62,350 nucleotides of DNA from Paenibacillus puerhi (lineage in GTDB: Bacteria > Bacillota > Bacilli > Paenibacillales > NBRC-103111). A program made the translations under genes and the position numbers. The notes below the pieces were generated by a model that worked only from the letters and a program-made list of their open reading frames with translations, was not told the DNA's origin and searched no databases. This document shows, in pieces, positions 1-7,944 of the stretch. The stretch is from contig NZ_WUWM01000035.1 in NCBI RefSeq assembly GCF_009846885.1, positions 1-62,350 on the forward strand. Direction: 5' to 3'. How positions within the stretch are numbered: the stretch's first letter is position 1; the number at the start of each line of letters is the position of its first letter.

Positions 1-376
1 GGGTGCCCGCTACCGAGATTTGCGCCTTTTCCTTCTGAATCTGCAGGTCAGTCGGATCGATGCGGAACAGAATGTCGCCCTGCTCGACGAACTCGCCGCG
101 TTTTTTCAAGACCTGGAGCACATCCCCGTTGACCTTGGCTACGATATCCATCTGCACGGAGGCGGAGATATCGGCTACCTGCTCCAACGGCTCGCCGATT
201 TTTTTCTTCTCTACCGGAGCCACCTTGACGGTTTTCACTTGCGACTCGGCTGAAGCGGCAGCCGGCTGCCCTTCCGGCTGGGCCGAGCAGCCGGCAACCA
301 GCGCGGTGCTGATCACGACGGCGTTCAGCACCTTAGAGCCGGACTTGATTAACGTTTTTTTCTTAGACGGATTCAT
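1..376 (-). CDS. RND efflux periplasmic-adaptor-like lipoprotein (HlyD/MFP family), partial
   Basis: The N-terminal part of a membrane-fusion (adaptor) protein that runs off the left edge. The first about 30 residues form a lipoprotein signal ending in VAGC, so Cys is the likely lipid-anchored residue. The visible part then enters a biotinyl-lipoyl-like domain (VNGDVLQV, GEFVEQGDILFRID). The ATG at 376 overlaps the end of the upstream RND pump gene by 14 bases, which indicates translational coupling in one operon. By family it would link or modulate the pump on the outer face of the membrane. The coiled-coil and barrel domains lie outside the window. Confidence 0.85.
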   Translation of the reverse strand, partial: MNPSKKKTLIKSGSKVLNAVVISTALVAGCSAQPEGQPAAASAESQVKTVKVAPVEKKKIGEPLEQVADISASVQMDIVAKVNGDVLQVLKKRGEFVEQGDILFRIDPTDLQIQKEKAQISVAGT

Positions 377-3300
377 GGATGATCGATTCTCCTTTTCCTT
401 GCAGATGAATGGACGAACCTTTCTTGACTGCCCGCTTATCCCGCCATTGCGCCAAAATAACGAAGAGCGAGGGAACAACGATCAGTGTGAGAAGCGTCGA
501 AAACAACAGTCCCGAAATAATCGTTATCCCCATGGGGCGCCACAAATTGCCTCCCATAAGCGTCATGGGAAGAAGTCCGCCGATGGCCGTCGCCGTCGTC
601 AGCAAGATCGGCCGGAGCCTTGCTTTTCCCGCCTCAGCCACGGCTTCGTACAGGGGCAGTCCATGTTCGCGAGACTGTTCGATAAATTCGATTAGAATAA
701 TTCCATTTCTTACCACAATTCCGGCAAGACTGACGAGGCCCATCAGTGCCATGAACCCGATCGGCGAATTCGAGAGGAATAGTCCGATCACCGCCCCACC
801 TACAGCCAAATAAACCGTGGACAGAATAAGCAGCGGAATAGACAACGAGTAAAACTGCATCGCCATCACGACATAGATCAGAAGGACGACAACCAGCGAC
901 AGCTTTCCGATAGAGGCAAACGCTTCATTCCGCTCCTCGTTCTCGCCTCCCAAGGCGATGGAATAACCTTCGGGGAGCGCATATCCGGCCAGCTCGGCCT
1001 GAAACTCCTTCACGATGTCATCCGCTAGCCGGTCTTGCGTAAAGCTGCGCACAGTAATCGTCCGGGTCTGATCGCGGTGATGAATCGATCGGATCATCTT
1101 GTCGCTTCGAATATCGCCCAGCTCCTGCACCCCTACCGTCGTGCCATGCTGCGTCAGCACCTGCATTTGCTTCATCGTCTGCAAAGGATCGGAAGCCAGC
1201 AGCTTGGCATACAAAGTGACGTCGAGCAGCTTCTCGCCCTTTTGCATCTCGGCGACTTCCAGACCCTCTGTAGCAATACGCATCGTCATGGACAGGTCTT
1301 TCTCATGTACACCGAACAAACTCAGCTTGGCCGGGTCGGGCATGATTTGGATCGCACTCATATCCACGCCGATATCGTCTGCGACACTGACCGTACCGGG
1401 GATCGACTTCAGCATCTCCTGCACATCCGAAGAGATCTGGCGCAGCGGACCAAGCTCGCTCCCGCTGATCCGGACGGCGATCGGCGCACCGACCGGCGGA
1501 CCTTGCTCCAGTTGGCGCGGGGTGATCTCCACGTCGTCGGGGAACAGCTTCTTCAGCTCTTCACGCCACTTCACGACGACCTCCTCGGCATGAATCAGCT
1601 TGGGATCGATCTTCACGAACAGCTGTCCGATATGGGTACCGGTCTGGTCGGACTCCGAGTAATAGAAATGCGGCGTCGTTCTGCCGGCATACGCCGAAAC
1701 GAACCTCACACCCGGCTGCTCCGTCATCCAGGCGGCCGCTTTACTCATCGTATACTCCGTCTCGGCAAATTGAAGATCAGGAGAGTTCAGCTTAAAGTCA
1801 ACCAGCATCTCCTCCTTTTCTGCCGGCGGGAAATATTGGACGCCCAGCAGCGGGAGCAAGCCGAAGGCGCTGGTCGCGACCAGCAGGGCGACGATACCGG
1901 TTAGCAGCGGTCGCCGCAGAAACTTGTAAATTTGCTTGCCGTAGAAGGAGCTCAGCCGCTGAATCGGTTTGCCCAGAAATCCGGAAACCTCCCCGGCGCT
2001 TTGCTGTTCTCCAGCCCGCTTGCTTCCCCCAGGCGTCCCTGCCCCGCTCCCCTTCCGCCGGAGCTGCCGCTCTCCCAGCCATTGGCGGAAAATAGGGACG
2101 ATCGTCAAAGACATCATCATGGAAGCCGCCAGCGTGAAGGTGATAACGACAGGCAGCGGCCGTATAAAACTGCCGATATTGCCCTTCAGGAAAAATAAAG
2201 GCAGAAAAGCGGCTGCCGTGGCGATCGTAGCCGTCAGGATGGATATAGCGACATCGCGACTGCCTTCCAGCGATGCCTTCGAGGGATCGTCTCCGAGCTG
2301 CAGCCGCCTCTGGATATTATCATTGACGACGATCGCATCGTCGACCAATATTCCAAGCACGATGACGATGGCAACGATTGTAATTTGATTCAAATCAATT
2401 CCCATCATCTCCATCGGAATAAATCCGACCGTTATGGAGATCGGAATGGCCAATGCCACGATGAGCGAGGTGCCGAAGGCCAGACCGAGCGAGCACACCA
2501 CAATAACGACAAGTATGCCGATCAGCAGCTCCTGGCTAAGGTCTTTAAACAGATGATCCAAGCTTTCTTTTTGCGTGAACAGTGATTCCAGCTGAACATT
2601 GGCCGGAAGCTTAGGCATTAATTCCGCCGCTTTCTGATCGATGCGCTTCTGGAGGGACGGGATGTCGGCTCCCTTCTCCGCATTGATGACCAGATCCAGC
2701 GTCGGCTTGCCATTATGTAGAATAGACACGTCCTTCTCTTTGGCCCGCAGCGATACTTCGCTCACGTCTTTGATTTTAAGCTTGACGCCGGGCGGCAGTC
2801 CCAGAATGTCCGTATTTCCGATGTCCTCGGCGGTCTGCCATTCCCCGCTCATATTGACGAAGTATTGCCGGGCTCCCACGTCCATGTTGCCGAGCGGAAC
2901 ACGACTTTGCTTGTTTTGGAGCGTCTGCGCGATGAGTCCCCATGGCAGCCGGAGGGTCTTCATCTTCTCCGTATCCAGAGTTACCGCTACTTCCTGTTCA
3001 GGAAGCCCAACGATTTCCACTTTGCTTACCCCGTGTACGGTAGCGAGCTGCTTCTTCCAATGCTCCAGCGTGGGCCGCAAAGGCTCCAGCTCTTCCTGAG
3101 TGTTCACGGTAAAATGCAGGATCTGCTCCGCGATCTGTCCCAGGTCGTCCTCAACCTCAGGCTGGTGCGCGTCAGACGGCAGATCGCCGGCGGCAGCCTG
3201 CACCTTCTGGCGCAGCGTGTCCCAGGCGCGTCTCACATCGGTATCCGACTTCAACTCGATTTGAATAACGGATACATTGGCGGCTGAGGTCGAGTTTAGT

Positions 3301-3530
3301 ACAGCGACTCCGCTAATTTCTTTTATTTTCTCCTCCAGCGGACGGGTGACGAACTGCTCGACTTTCTCCGGCGAAGCGCCGGGGTAGATCGTTTTGACTA
3401 TCGCGACGGTGACCTCGATTTCCGGATTTTCCCGTTGCTTTAACGTAGTAAGATTGAATACGCCGAGCAAGACGGCCATGGCGAAAAACAACAGCGTTAC
3501 CTTTCGGTATTGAAGCAGCTTGGCGATCAT
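363..3530 (-). CDS. RND efflux pump, AcrB/HAE-like permease subunit
   Basis: A proton-driven multidrug-type exporter of about 1055 residues, the usual size for AcrB-like proteins. It starts with a cytoplasmic tip and TM1 (VTLLFFAMAVLLGVF), then a large outer loop with porter-like motifs (YPGASPEKVEQFV). The mid-protein TM block contains the proton-relay pair in LGILVDDAIVVNDN. A second outer loop and TM7-12 follow. I chose the ATG at 3530 because it overlaps the TetR stop as ATGA; the open frame extends 72 codons further but only inside the regulator gene. The order regulator, pump, adaptor suggests drug- or metabolite-responsive efflux. Substrate cannot be read from the sequence. Confidence 0.93.
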   Translation of the reverse strand: MIAKLLQYRKVTLLFFAMAVLLGVFNLTTLKQRENPEIEVTVAIVKTIYPGASPEKVEQFVTRPLEEKIKEISGVAVLNSTSAANVSVIQIELKSDTDVRRAWDTLRQKVQAAAGDLPSDAHQPEVEDDLGQIAEQILHFTVNTQEELEPLRPTLEHWKKQLATVHGVSKVEIVGLPEQEVAVTLDTEKMKTLRLPWGLIAQTLQNKQSRVPLGNMDVGARQYFVNMSGEWQTAEDIGNTDILGLPPGVKLKIKDVSEVSLRAKEKDVSILHNGKPTLDLVINAEKGADIPSLQKRIDQKAAELMPKLPANVQLESLFTQKESLDHLFKDLSQELLIGILVVIVVCSLGLAFGTSLIVALAIPISITVGFIPMEMMGIDLNQITIVAIVIVLGILVDDAIVVNDNIQRRLQLGDDPSKASLEGSRDVAISILTATIATAAAFLPLFFLKGNIGSFIRPLPVVITFTLAASMMMSLTIVPIFRQWLGERQLRRKGSGAGTPGGSKRAGEQQSAGEVSGFLGKPIQRLSSFYGKQIYKFLRRPLLTGIVALLVATSAFGLLPLLGVQYFPPAEKEEMLVDFKLNSPDLQFAETEYTMSKAAAWMTEQPGVRFVSAYAGRTTPHFYYSESDQTGTHIGQLFVKIDPKLIHAEEVVVKWREELKKLFPDDVEITPRQLEQGPPVGAPIAVRISGSELGPLRQISSDVQEMLKSIPGTVSVADDIGVDMSAIQIMPDPAKLSLFGVHEKDLSMTMRIATEGLEVAEMQKGEKLLDVTLYAKLLASDPLQTMKQMQVLTQHGTTVGVQELGDIRSDKMIRSIHHRDQTRTITVRSFTQDRLADDIVKEFQAELAGYALPEGYSIALGGENEERNEAFASIGKLSLVVVLLIYVVMAMQFYSLSIPLLILSTVYLAVGGAVIGLFLSNSPIGFMALMGLVSLAGIVVRNGIILIEFIEQSREHGLPLYEAVAEAGKARLRPILLTTATAIGGLLPMTLMGGNLWRPMGITIISGLLFSTLLTLIVVPSLFVILAQWRDKRAVKKGSSIHLQGKGESIIHESV

Positions 3531-4120
3531 GGTGCGTCTCCTCCGTCCGGTCCTCCGCACTCCATATTGATCTCCATGAGCACTTGAGTCAGCATATCCA
3601 GCTTCTCCAGACCATGACCTTTGCTTATAAACCATTGGTAAGCGGCCATTTCCACCATCCCGATCGTGGCGTAGACATGGGCCTCCAACTCTTCTTCCGA
3701 GTAGTGGGGAATAAAAGGCCGAATCAGATCCATAAGAACCGAACAAATCTTGCTATAGAATTGAGTCGCAATATCCTCGATCTCCGGAGAAGCCGCGCCA
3801 TTCCGCTTCAAGATACGAAGGATAGGCTTATTGTGATAATAAATAACCAGCGAGGCCCGAATCACCTGGTAATGCTGCTCTCGCTCGCTCAAGCCGCTAG
3901 CCGCCAACGGCTCCGGACTCAGAGCAACAAGGATCTCCTCCAGACATTGCTCGATGACGATCCGGAATACATCCTCCTTGCTTTTGAAATACAAATAAAA
4001 CGTTCCTTGAGCAATGCCCGCTTCCTTCACGATGTGGGATATCTTGGTATTATGGTACCCAAGCTCTTCGAACAGCTTTAAAGCAGAAGCGATGATGATC
4101 TCTCTCTTGTCTGGTGCCAA
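3527..4120 (-). CDS. TetR/AcrR-family transcriptional regulator of the RND operon
   Basis: A 197-residue TetR-type repressor. The N-terminal helix-turn-helix (about residues 10-55) is typical: HNTKISHIVKEAGIAQGTFYLYFKSKEDVF. The rest is the all-helical ligand-binding and dimer domain. The start is TTG at 4120, set by a strong GGGAGGGG Shine-Dalgarno eight bases upstream. Its stop overlaps the pump start by four bases. A perfect 18-bp palindrome about 43 bases upstream is the obvious operator. It most likely represses its own operon until an inducer binds. Confidence 0.92.
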   Translation of the reverse strand: MAPDKREIIIASALKLFEELGYHNTKISHIVKEAGIAQGTFYLYFKSKEDVFRIVIEQCLEEILVALSPEPLAASGLSEREQHYQVIRASLVIYYHNKPILRILKRNGAASPEIEDIATQFYSKICSVLMDLIRPFIPHYSEEELEAHVYATIGMVEMAAYQWFISKGHGLEKLDMLTQVLMEINMECGGPDGGDAP

Positions 4121-4162
4121 GTGCGATTCCCCTCCCGATATACGTTCTATACGTCTATTTAG

Positions 4163-4180
4163 TGACTGACTAGTCAGTCA
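4163..4180. promoter_or_regulatory. Palindromic TetR operator
   Basis: TGACTGACTAGTCAGTCA is a perfect 18-bp palindrome in the leader of the TetR-RND operon. It has the size and symmetry of operators bound by AcrR/TetR-type repressors. Binding by the adjacent regulator is inferred from position. Confidence 0.75.
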
Positions 4181-4333
4181 TTTTCTAGAATAGCATGATT
4201 TTCCTTAATATTCAACAGTAAGTAACCAATTTACGGCAGCCTCTATAGCGGTTGATTGACTTGCCATTATTTCGTAAATGCGCTATATTTAATACTTTGA
4301 GTAGTTCAACTAAAGATCGCGTAGGTGACGAAT

Positions 4334-4741
4334 ATGATAGAGGTCAAGACTTCCGCACTTAGCAATGGAGAGTTTAACAGAGGCGTATTTGCGACATGTA
4401 ACATATCCAAAGGCGACTTGATTCACGAAGCTCCCGTCATTCCTTACCCCAATGAACAACATGTCCATATCGAGAAAACCTTGCTTGCCGATTATGCTTT
4501 CGAATATGGCGCCAATCACACCGCTCTTCTGCTGGGCTATGGCATGCTGTTTAACCACTCCTATACGCCCAATGCTTACTATGATCTCAACTTTGACAAC
4601 CACACGGTAGATTTCTTTGCCTATACCGACATCCAGGCCGGGGAAGAAATTCTTATCAACTACAACGGTGAAGTCGATTGCGATGATCCGCTTTGGTTTT
4701 ATGAGGAAGAAGACACTAAAGACAAGGATGGACAACCTTGA
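4334..4741 (+). CDS. SET-domain protein (putative lysine methyltransferase-like)
   Basis: A small stand-alone SET domain of about 135 residues. It shows the knot-forming motifs: RGVFATCNISKGDLI near the N-terminus, LFNHSYTPNA in the middle (the NHS cofactor-binding motif), and AGEEILINYN near the end. Bacterial SET proteins of this size may methylate protein lysines, but no substrate is known from this context. The gene stands alone, divergent from the TetR operon. I prefer ATG 4334, with AGGTG five to six bases upstream, over the GTG at 4325 inside that Shine-Dalgarno. The C-terminus is acidic. Confidence 0.85.
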   Translation: MIEVKTSALSNGEFNRGVFATCNISKGDLIHEAPVIPYPNEQHVHIEKTLLADYAFEYGANHTALLLGYGMLFNHSYTPNAYYDLNFDNHTVDFFAYTDIQAGEEILINYNGEVDCDDPLWFYEEEDTKDKDGQP

Positions 4742-4755
4742 GTCCACCCGTCATG

Positions 4756-4799
4756 AAGGAGCTTGCTCTGTGCTACCCGGCATAAAGCAAGCTCCTTTT
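4756..4799 (+). terminator. Rho-independent terminator after the SET gene
   Basis: A perfect 12-bp stem (AAGGAGCTTGCT and its complement) with an 18-base loop is followed by TTTT on the plus strand. It lies between two convergent genes and may act on both. Confidence 0.8.
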
Positions 4800-4803
4800 C
4801 CTG

Positions 4804-5793
4804 TCAGGGCACCAGAACAACCGTTCCCGAAGTCTGACGGGCTTCAAGCAAGCGATGGGCCTCACCGGCTTGATCAAGAGGGAACCTATGCTGCACAAGG
4901 GGCTTCAACCGGCCTGTACCCATCAGTTCGTACAGATGCTCCAAGCCGGCTTTTGCTTGCTCAGGCCGTGAAGTTAGCAGATGAGCGATGTTAAATCCTA
5001 TGATCGATTTATTCTCAAGCAAACGGACAAGGTCGGCTTGGTCCCACTTGTCGTGGACTGCGCTTGCCGAGCCAAAGTAAACCAGTCGGCCAAAGGGAGC
5101 CAATACCCGCAAACTGCCCTGAAGTATTTCTCCTCCGGCCATGTCCAGGATGAGATCTACCCCTCTTCCTCCCGTGCATGCCAGCACCTGCTCGGTCCAA
5201 TTAGGGTCGGTGTAATTAATGGCAGCATCGGCTCCTAATGAAAGAGCAACTTCCAGCTTGGCGGGCGTACTCGCCGTACCTATAATTTGGCCAGCATGCA
5301 ACGCTTTGGCTATTTGAACGGCCAGATGGCCGACTCCTCCCGCTGCTGCATGGATGAGTACCGTTTCACCGGTTTGCAGGCGGCCGGCTGTCTTCAAAGT
5401 ATGGTAAGCCGTCTGACCCTGTGTCAGAAGCGCCGTGGATTGAGCTGGAGTTAGGCTCGGAGGAGCTGGAAGCACGAAGCCCGCAGGGACTGCGACATAT
5501 TCCGCATAAGCCCCTTGAGGAACTTGTGATATTACTTGCATGCCTGCCTGCAGCTGTGAAACACCCTCGCCCACTTCAACGACTTCACCGGCCACCTCCG
5601 CCCATTGCCCCAGGACTGTCGGCAGCTGCAAGGGATATGGATAGACTCCTTTTCTTTGCTGGACTTCCGCATAGTTGATGCCGATGGCCTTGACCTGGAT
5701 CAGCACCTCGTTCATTCCTGGAGATGGCCTCTCTACCTCCTTAACTTTCAAAACCTCAGGCCCGCCATATTCATACATGCAGACAACTTTCAT
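4804..5793 (-). CDS. NAD(P)H:quinone reductase-like zinc-type alcohol dehydrogenase (MDR family)
   Basis: A 329-residue medium-chain reductase. It has the GroES-like N-terminus (GGPEVLKVKEVERPSPG), the MDR hinge GINYAEVQQRKGVYPYP, and a Rossmann motif VLIHAAAGGVGHLAVQIAKA typical of quinone oxidoreductases. No zinc-binding cysteines are evident, so it is a zinc-free QOR-type enzyme reducing quinones or enones with NADPH. The ATG at 5793 has AAGGAGG nine bases upstream. A TetR gene lies immediately upstream, and the same 24-bp site precedes both genes, so control by that regulator is likely. Confidence 0.9.
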   Translation of the reverse strand: MKVVCMYEYGGPEVLKVKEVERPSPGMNEVLIQVKAIGINYAEVQQRKGVYPYPLQLPTVLGQWAEVAGEVVEVGEGVSQLQAGMQVISQVPQGAYAEYVAVPAGFVLPAPPSLTPAQSTALLTQGQTAYHTLKTAGRLQTGETVLIHAAAGGVGHLAVQIAKALHAGQIIGTASTPAKLEVALSLGADAAINYTDPNWTEQVLACTGGRGVDLILDMAGGEILQGSLRVLAPFGRLVYFGSASAVHDKWDQADLVRLLENKSIIGFNIAHLLTSRPEQAKAGLEHLYELMGTGRLKPLVQHRFPLDQAGEAHRLLEARQTSGTVVLVP

Positions 5794-5819
5794 ACCCGTT
5801 TTCCTCCTTCGAAATAATA

Positions 5820-5843
5820 ATAGTTGAGTGATCATCTATTAAA
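5820..5843. promoter_or_regulatory. Candidate operator copy 1 (quinone reductase)
   Basis: ATAGTTGAGTGATC followed by ATCTATTAAA, in the 64-base gap between the TetR gene and the reductase. It matches the site upstream of the TetR gene at 23 of 24 positions, in opposite orientation. The centre here is TGATCA. Confidence 0.65.
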
Positions 5844-5857
5844 CGATCAAAAAAAAA

Positions 5858-6460
5858 TTACTTGGCACCTGCCAAGCGAAGCGCTCCTTCAGCCAGCCTT
5901 TCGAAAAGGTCAGCTTGATTATGTACTCTGGCCATCAAGGACGTCCCCTCTGTGTAGCAAAGCAAAGCTTTGGCTGCGTCTGGCAGCTGTTCTTTTTCGA
6001 GGGCAATCGATCCTTGCTCATAGGCCGAAGTCAACCACTCGTTAAAATAGCCGGTAAGAGAAGAAAAGATCTCTTTAACTTTCTGGCTGATGACGGGGTC
6101 CTGAGTGGCAAGCTCACCGCCGAGTACAGCAAACGTGCAGCCCAGTACAGGCTTGCCTTCCTGACTTCGAAGAGCGTGAAGATGATACGTGCGCAAGTAA
6201 AAATCACGGATTTTCTCCAAAGGAGAGGCATCTGAAGCCTGAATGGGATCCAGAATATAGGCTTGTGTATCTTCCCACGCCTTGTCCAGTACCGCTATGA
6301 CGAGTTGTTGTTTCGAAGGATATAAATAATAGAAGCTGCCTGGCTTTATGCCCGCAGTTTGGCATAATTCCTGAACGCCAACCCCGTGATAGCCCCGTTC
6401 GGGCACCAATGTCGCAGCCGCTTCCAGCAGTCTTTCCCTCGCATCGCTTCGTCTTCCCAA
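5858..6460 (-). CDS. TetR-family transcriptional regulator (LmrA/YxaF-like)
   Basis: About 200 residues. The N-terminal helix-turn-helix is clear (GYHGVGVQELCQTAGIKPGSFYYLYPSKQQLV). The C-terminal part resembles the LmrA/YxaF/QacR-like group (TYHLHALRSQEGKPVLGCTFAVLGGELA). I prefer the TTG at 6460, which has AGGGGGG eight bases upstream; an upstream TTG at 6496 would fall inside the putative operator. The gene is followed by the quinone reductase on the same strand. It probably represses itself and the reductase until a quinone-like or toxic ligand binds. Confidence 0.9.
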   Translation of the reverse strand: MGRRSDARERLLEAAATLVPERGYHGVGVQELCQTAGIKPGSFYYLYPSKQQLVIAVLDKAWEDTQAYILDPIQASDASPLEKIRDFYLRTYHLHALRSQEGKPVLGCTFAVLGGELATQDPVISQKVKEIFSSLTGYFNEWLTSAYEQGSIALEKEQLPDAAKALLCYTEGTSLMARVHNQADLFERLAEGALRLAGAK

Positions 6461-6476
6461 TTTACCTGCCCCCCTA

Positions 6477-6500
6477 TTTAATAGATGTTCACTCAACTAT
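6477..6500. promoter_or_regulatory. Candidate operator copy 2 (TetR self-control)
   Basis: On the minus strand this reads ATAGTTGAGTGAAC then ATCTATTAAA, immediately upstream of the TetR ribosome site. It differs by one base from the copy upstream of the reductase. Confidence 0.65.
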
Positions 6501-6560
6501 ATATTAAGTCCAACTATTACCAGTGTCAACAACCACTTTACATGCTGTAGCAAGCAGCTC

Positions 6561-6595
6561 AAAAAGCGGCCGCTTCCTCTTTCGAGAAGCGCCGC
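6561..6595 (-). terminator. Terminator after the small protein gene
   Basis: On the minus strand GCGGCGCTTC pairs with GAAGCGGCCGC (one bulge) and is followed by TTTTT. It lies just downstream of the small gene at 6623. Confidence 0.7.
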
Positions 6596-6622
6596 CTGCT
6601 TCAACCCATCTCCGAGCGTTAG

Positions 6623-6847
6623 TTAATCCTTTTGGATCGGATCGGAGACCAGTCCTTCTTTTTCCAATTCGCCTTCGGTCTTGACATACTGCATATCCTT
6701 GCCCAGACGCTTGACTTCCTCCATATTGGGCGCCATAGAGCCGTTCATGATTTCCGTGATCGGATTATCGGAACCTTTTTTCTCCGCAAATCGCTCGTGT
6801 TCCTTTACCGTTTGTAAATCTTCGTTTCTATACTCCTTATTGGCCAT
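6623..6847 (-). CDS. Small hydrophilic protein of unknown function
   Basis: A 74-residue, highly charged protein without signal peptide or membrane segment. It begins MANKEYRNEDLQTVKEHERF. GGGAGG eight bases before ATG 6847 is a strong ribosome site, and a terminator follows, so it appears to be a real single-gene unit. I do not recognise the family. The composition recalls small stress or spore-associated proteins of Bacillales, but no motif supports a function. Confidence 0.7.
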   Translation of the reverse strand: MANKEYRNEDLQTVKEHERFAEKKGSDNPITEIMNGSMAPNMEEVKRLGKDMQYVKTEGELEKEGLVSDPIQKD

Positions 6848-6933
6848 AAGCTTCGCCTCCCATCTAATTAAACCGATACCCTTTATTAACCGGGGAGAGC
6901 TTCGCCAAAACAACATCCATAAATTCCCACGCA

Positions 6934-6970
6934 AAACAAGCTTAGCCTCAAAAGAAGCGTAAGCTTGTTT
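6934..6970 (-). terminator. Terminator of the pectin operon
   Basis: An 11-bp inverted repeat, AAACAAGCTTA and its complement, with a 15-base loop. It lies 18 bases after the pectinesterase stop, and TTGTTTT forms the distal side on the minus strand. Confidence 0.65.
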
Positions 6971-6988
6971 ATCCGTGCCATCCTACAG

Positions 6989-7900
6989 CTAATCGTTGCC
7001 GGTGCCCGGCGAAGGATTCCATCCGTCGTGACCCGTTAATACGGCGAAGCCTTCAAGCGCCTGTACCTCGCTCTCGGACAACTGGCGCGCCCAAGACACT
7101 CGCTCCCCTGCACCGGGGCCCGTGCTTCCATATTCCGCATAACGCGACGTTTGCTCGTTGACTGGATTGCTCCAATTATCCCAGCCTGCCGCATGAATAT
7201 GAGGCCCCATCCATGTGTCGATAAATACAGTATGGGCCCAGCCTCTCCAAGGCCGTCCGAGATAGACGGATTGCTTCTCTTCTTCGCCGGTCAGGCGACA
7301 GTTGCGAAACACATAGCCCGCCGCCTGATGAGCCGGTGTCGAAGCTGCCGTAATATACCCGGAGCGAAGACTGTGAATATGGCAGTTCTCGAAGAGGACC
7401 GTGGCCGAGCCGAATATGAAATCGACATGCCCCTCGATATAGCAGTTCTCAAAAAATTGACGGCCCCGGCTCGTATAGAGCGTGTCCTGATTGCCGAGCA
7501 GCCGCACGCCCCGGTACACCTGCCGGTCCCCGGCCGTATAGAGAGCCACCGCTTGTCCTATGGCGTCCCCGAAGCCTGCGTCATTCCATACCGTTAGCTG
7601 CTCCATGCGGAAATCATCGGCCTCCACTTTGAGAACGGCCGTTCGGAATGTGCCGAGCTCCTTCACTCCCAGCTTTTTGGCATAGTCGCCATAGACGAGT
7701 ATCGTATTCTCCGCGCTTTCTCCTCTTAGCGTAATATGAGGTTTATTGTCCGGTACAACAATCCTTTCGCGGTATAAGCCAGGACCGATCGTAATGATAG
7801 CCGGCTCAAGCGGCAGCACGCGGACCGCGTCGATCGCATCCTGAACGCGAACGAAATCTCCCGTTCCATCCTGTCTGACCTGGATATGCCTTTCTTGCAT
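6989..7900 (-). CDS. Pectinesterase (carbohydrate esterase family 8)
   Basis: A 303-residue enzyme that removes methyl esters from pectin homogalacturonan. All CE8 signatures are present in order: GLYRERI (family GxYxE), GQAVALY, GNQDTLY (catalytic Gln and Asp), VDFIFGSA (catalytic Asp) and LGRPWRGW (catalytic Arg). There is no signal peptide, so it probably acts inside the cell on imported oligosaccharides. It is the last gene of an operon with GH105 and a hydrolase, which fits stepwise breakdown of imported pectin fragments. Confidence 0.95.
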   Translation of the reverse strand: MQERHIQVRQDGTGDFVRVQDAIDAVRVLPLEPAIITIGPGLYRERIVVPDNKPHITLRGESAENTILVYGDYAKKLGVKELGTFRTAVLKVEADDFRMEQLTVWNDAGFGDAIGQAVALYTAGDRQVYRGVRLLGNQDTLYTSRGRQFFENCYIEGHVDFIFGSATVLFENCHIHSLRSGYITAASTPAHQAAGYVFRNCRLTGEEEKQSVYLGRPWRGWAHTVFIDTWMGPHIHAAGWDNWSNPVNEQTSRYAEYGSTGPGAGERVSWARQLSESEVQALEGFAVLTGHDGWNPSPGTGND

Positions 7901-7944
7901 CCTTATTCCTCTCCTTTACTAAGTCGGGTTCTGCCGCATCGCTT

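Noticed and set aside
60..695. Long plus-strand open frames opposite the RND operon
   Set aside because: They are antisense shadows of the RND pump and adaptor genes, with Ser/Pro/Arg-rich translations and no ribosome sites.
1798..2082. 94-residue minus-strand frame within the RND gene
   Set aside because: Out-of-frame overlap with the pump, whose family motifs are continuous through the region.
3530..3746. 72-residue N-terminal extension of the RND pump
   Set aside because: It lies entirely inside the TetR gene in another frame; the ATGA overlap start at 3530 fits the family.
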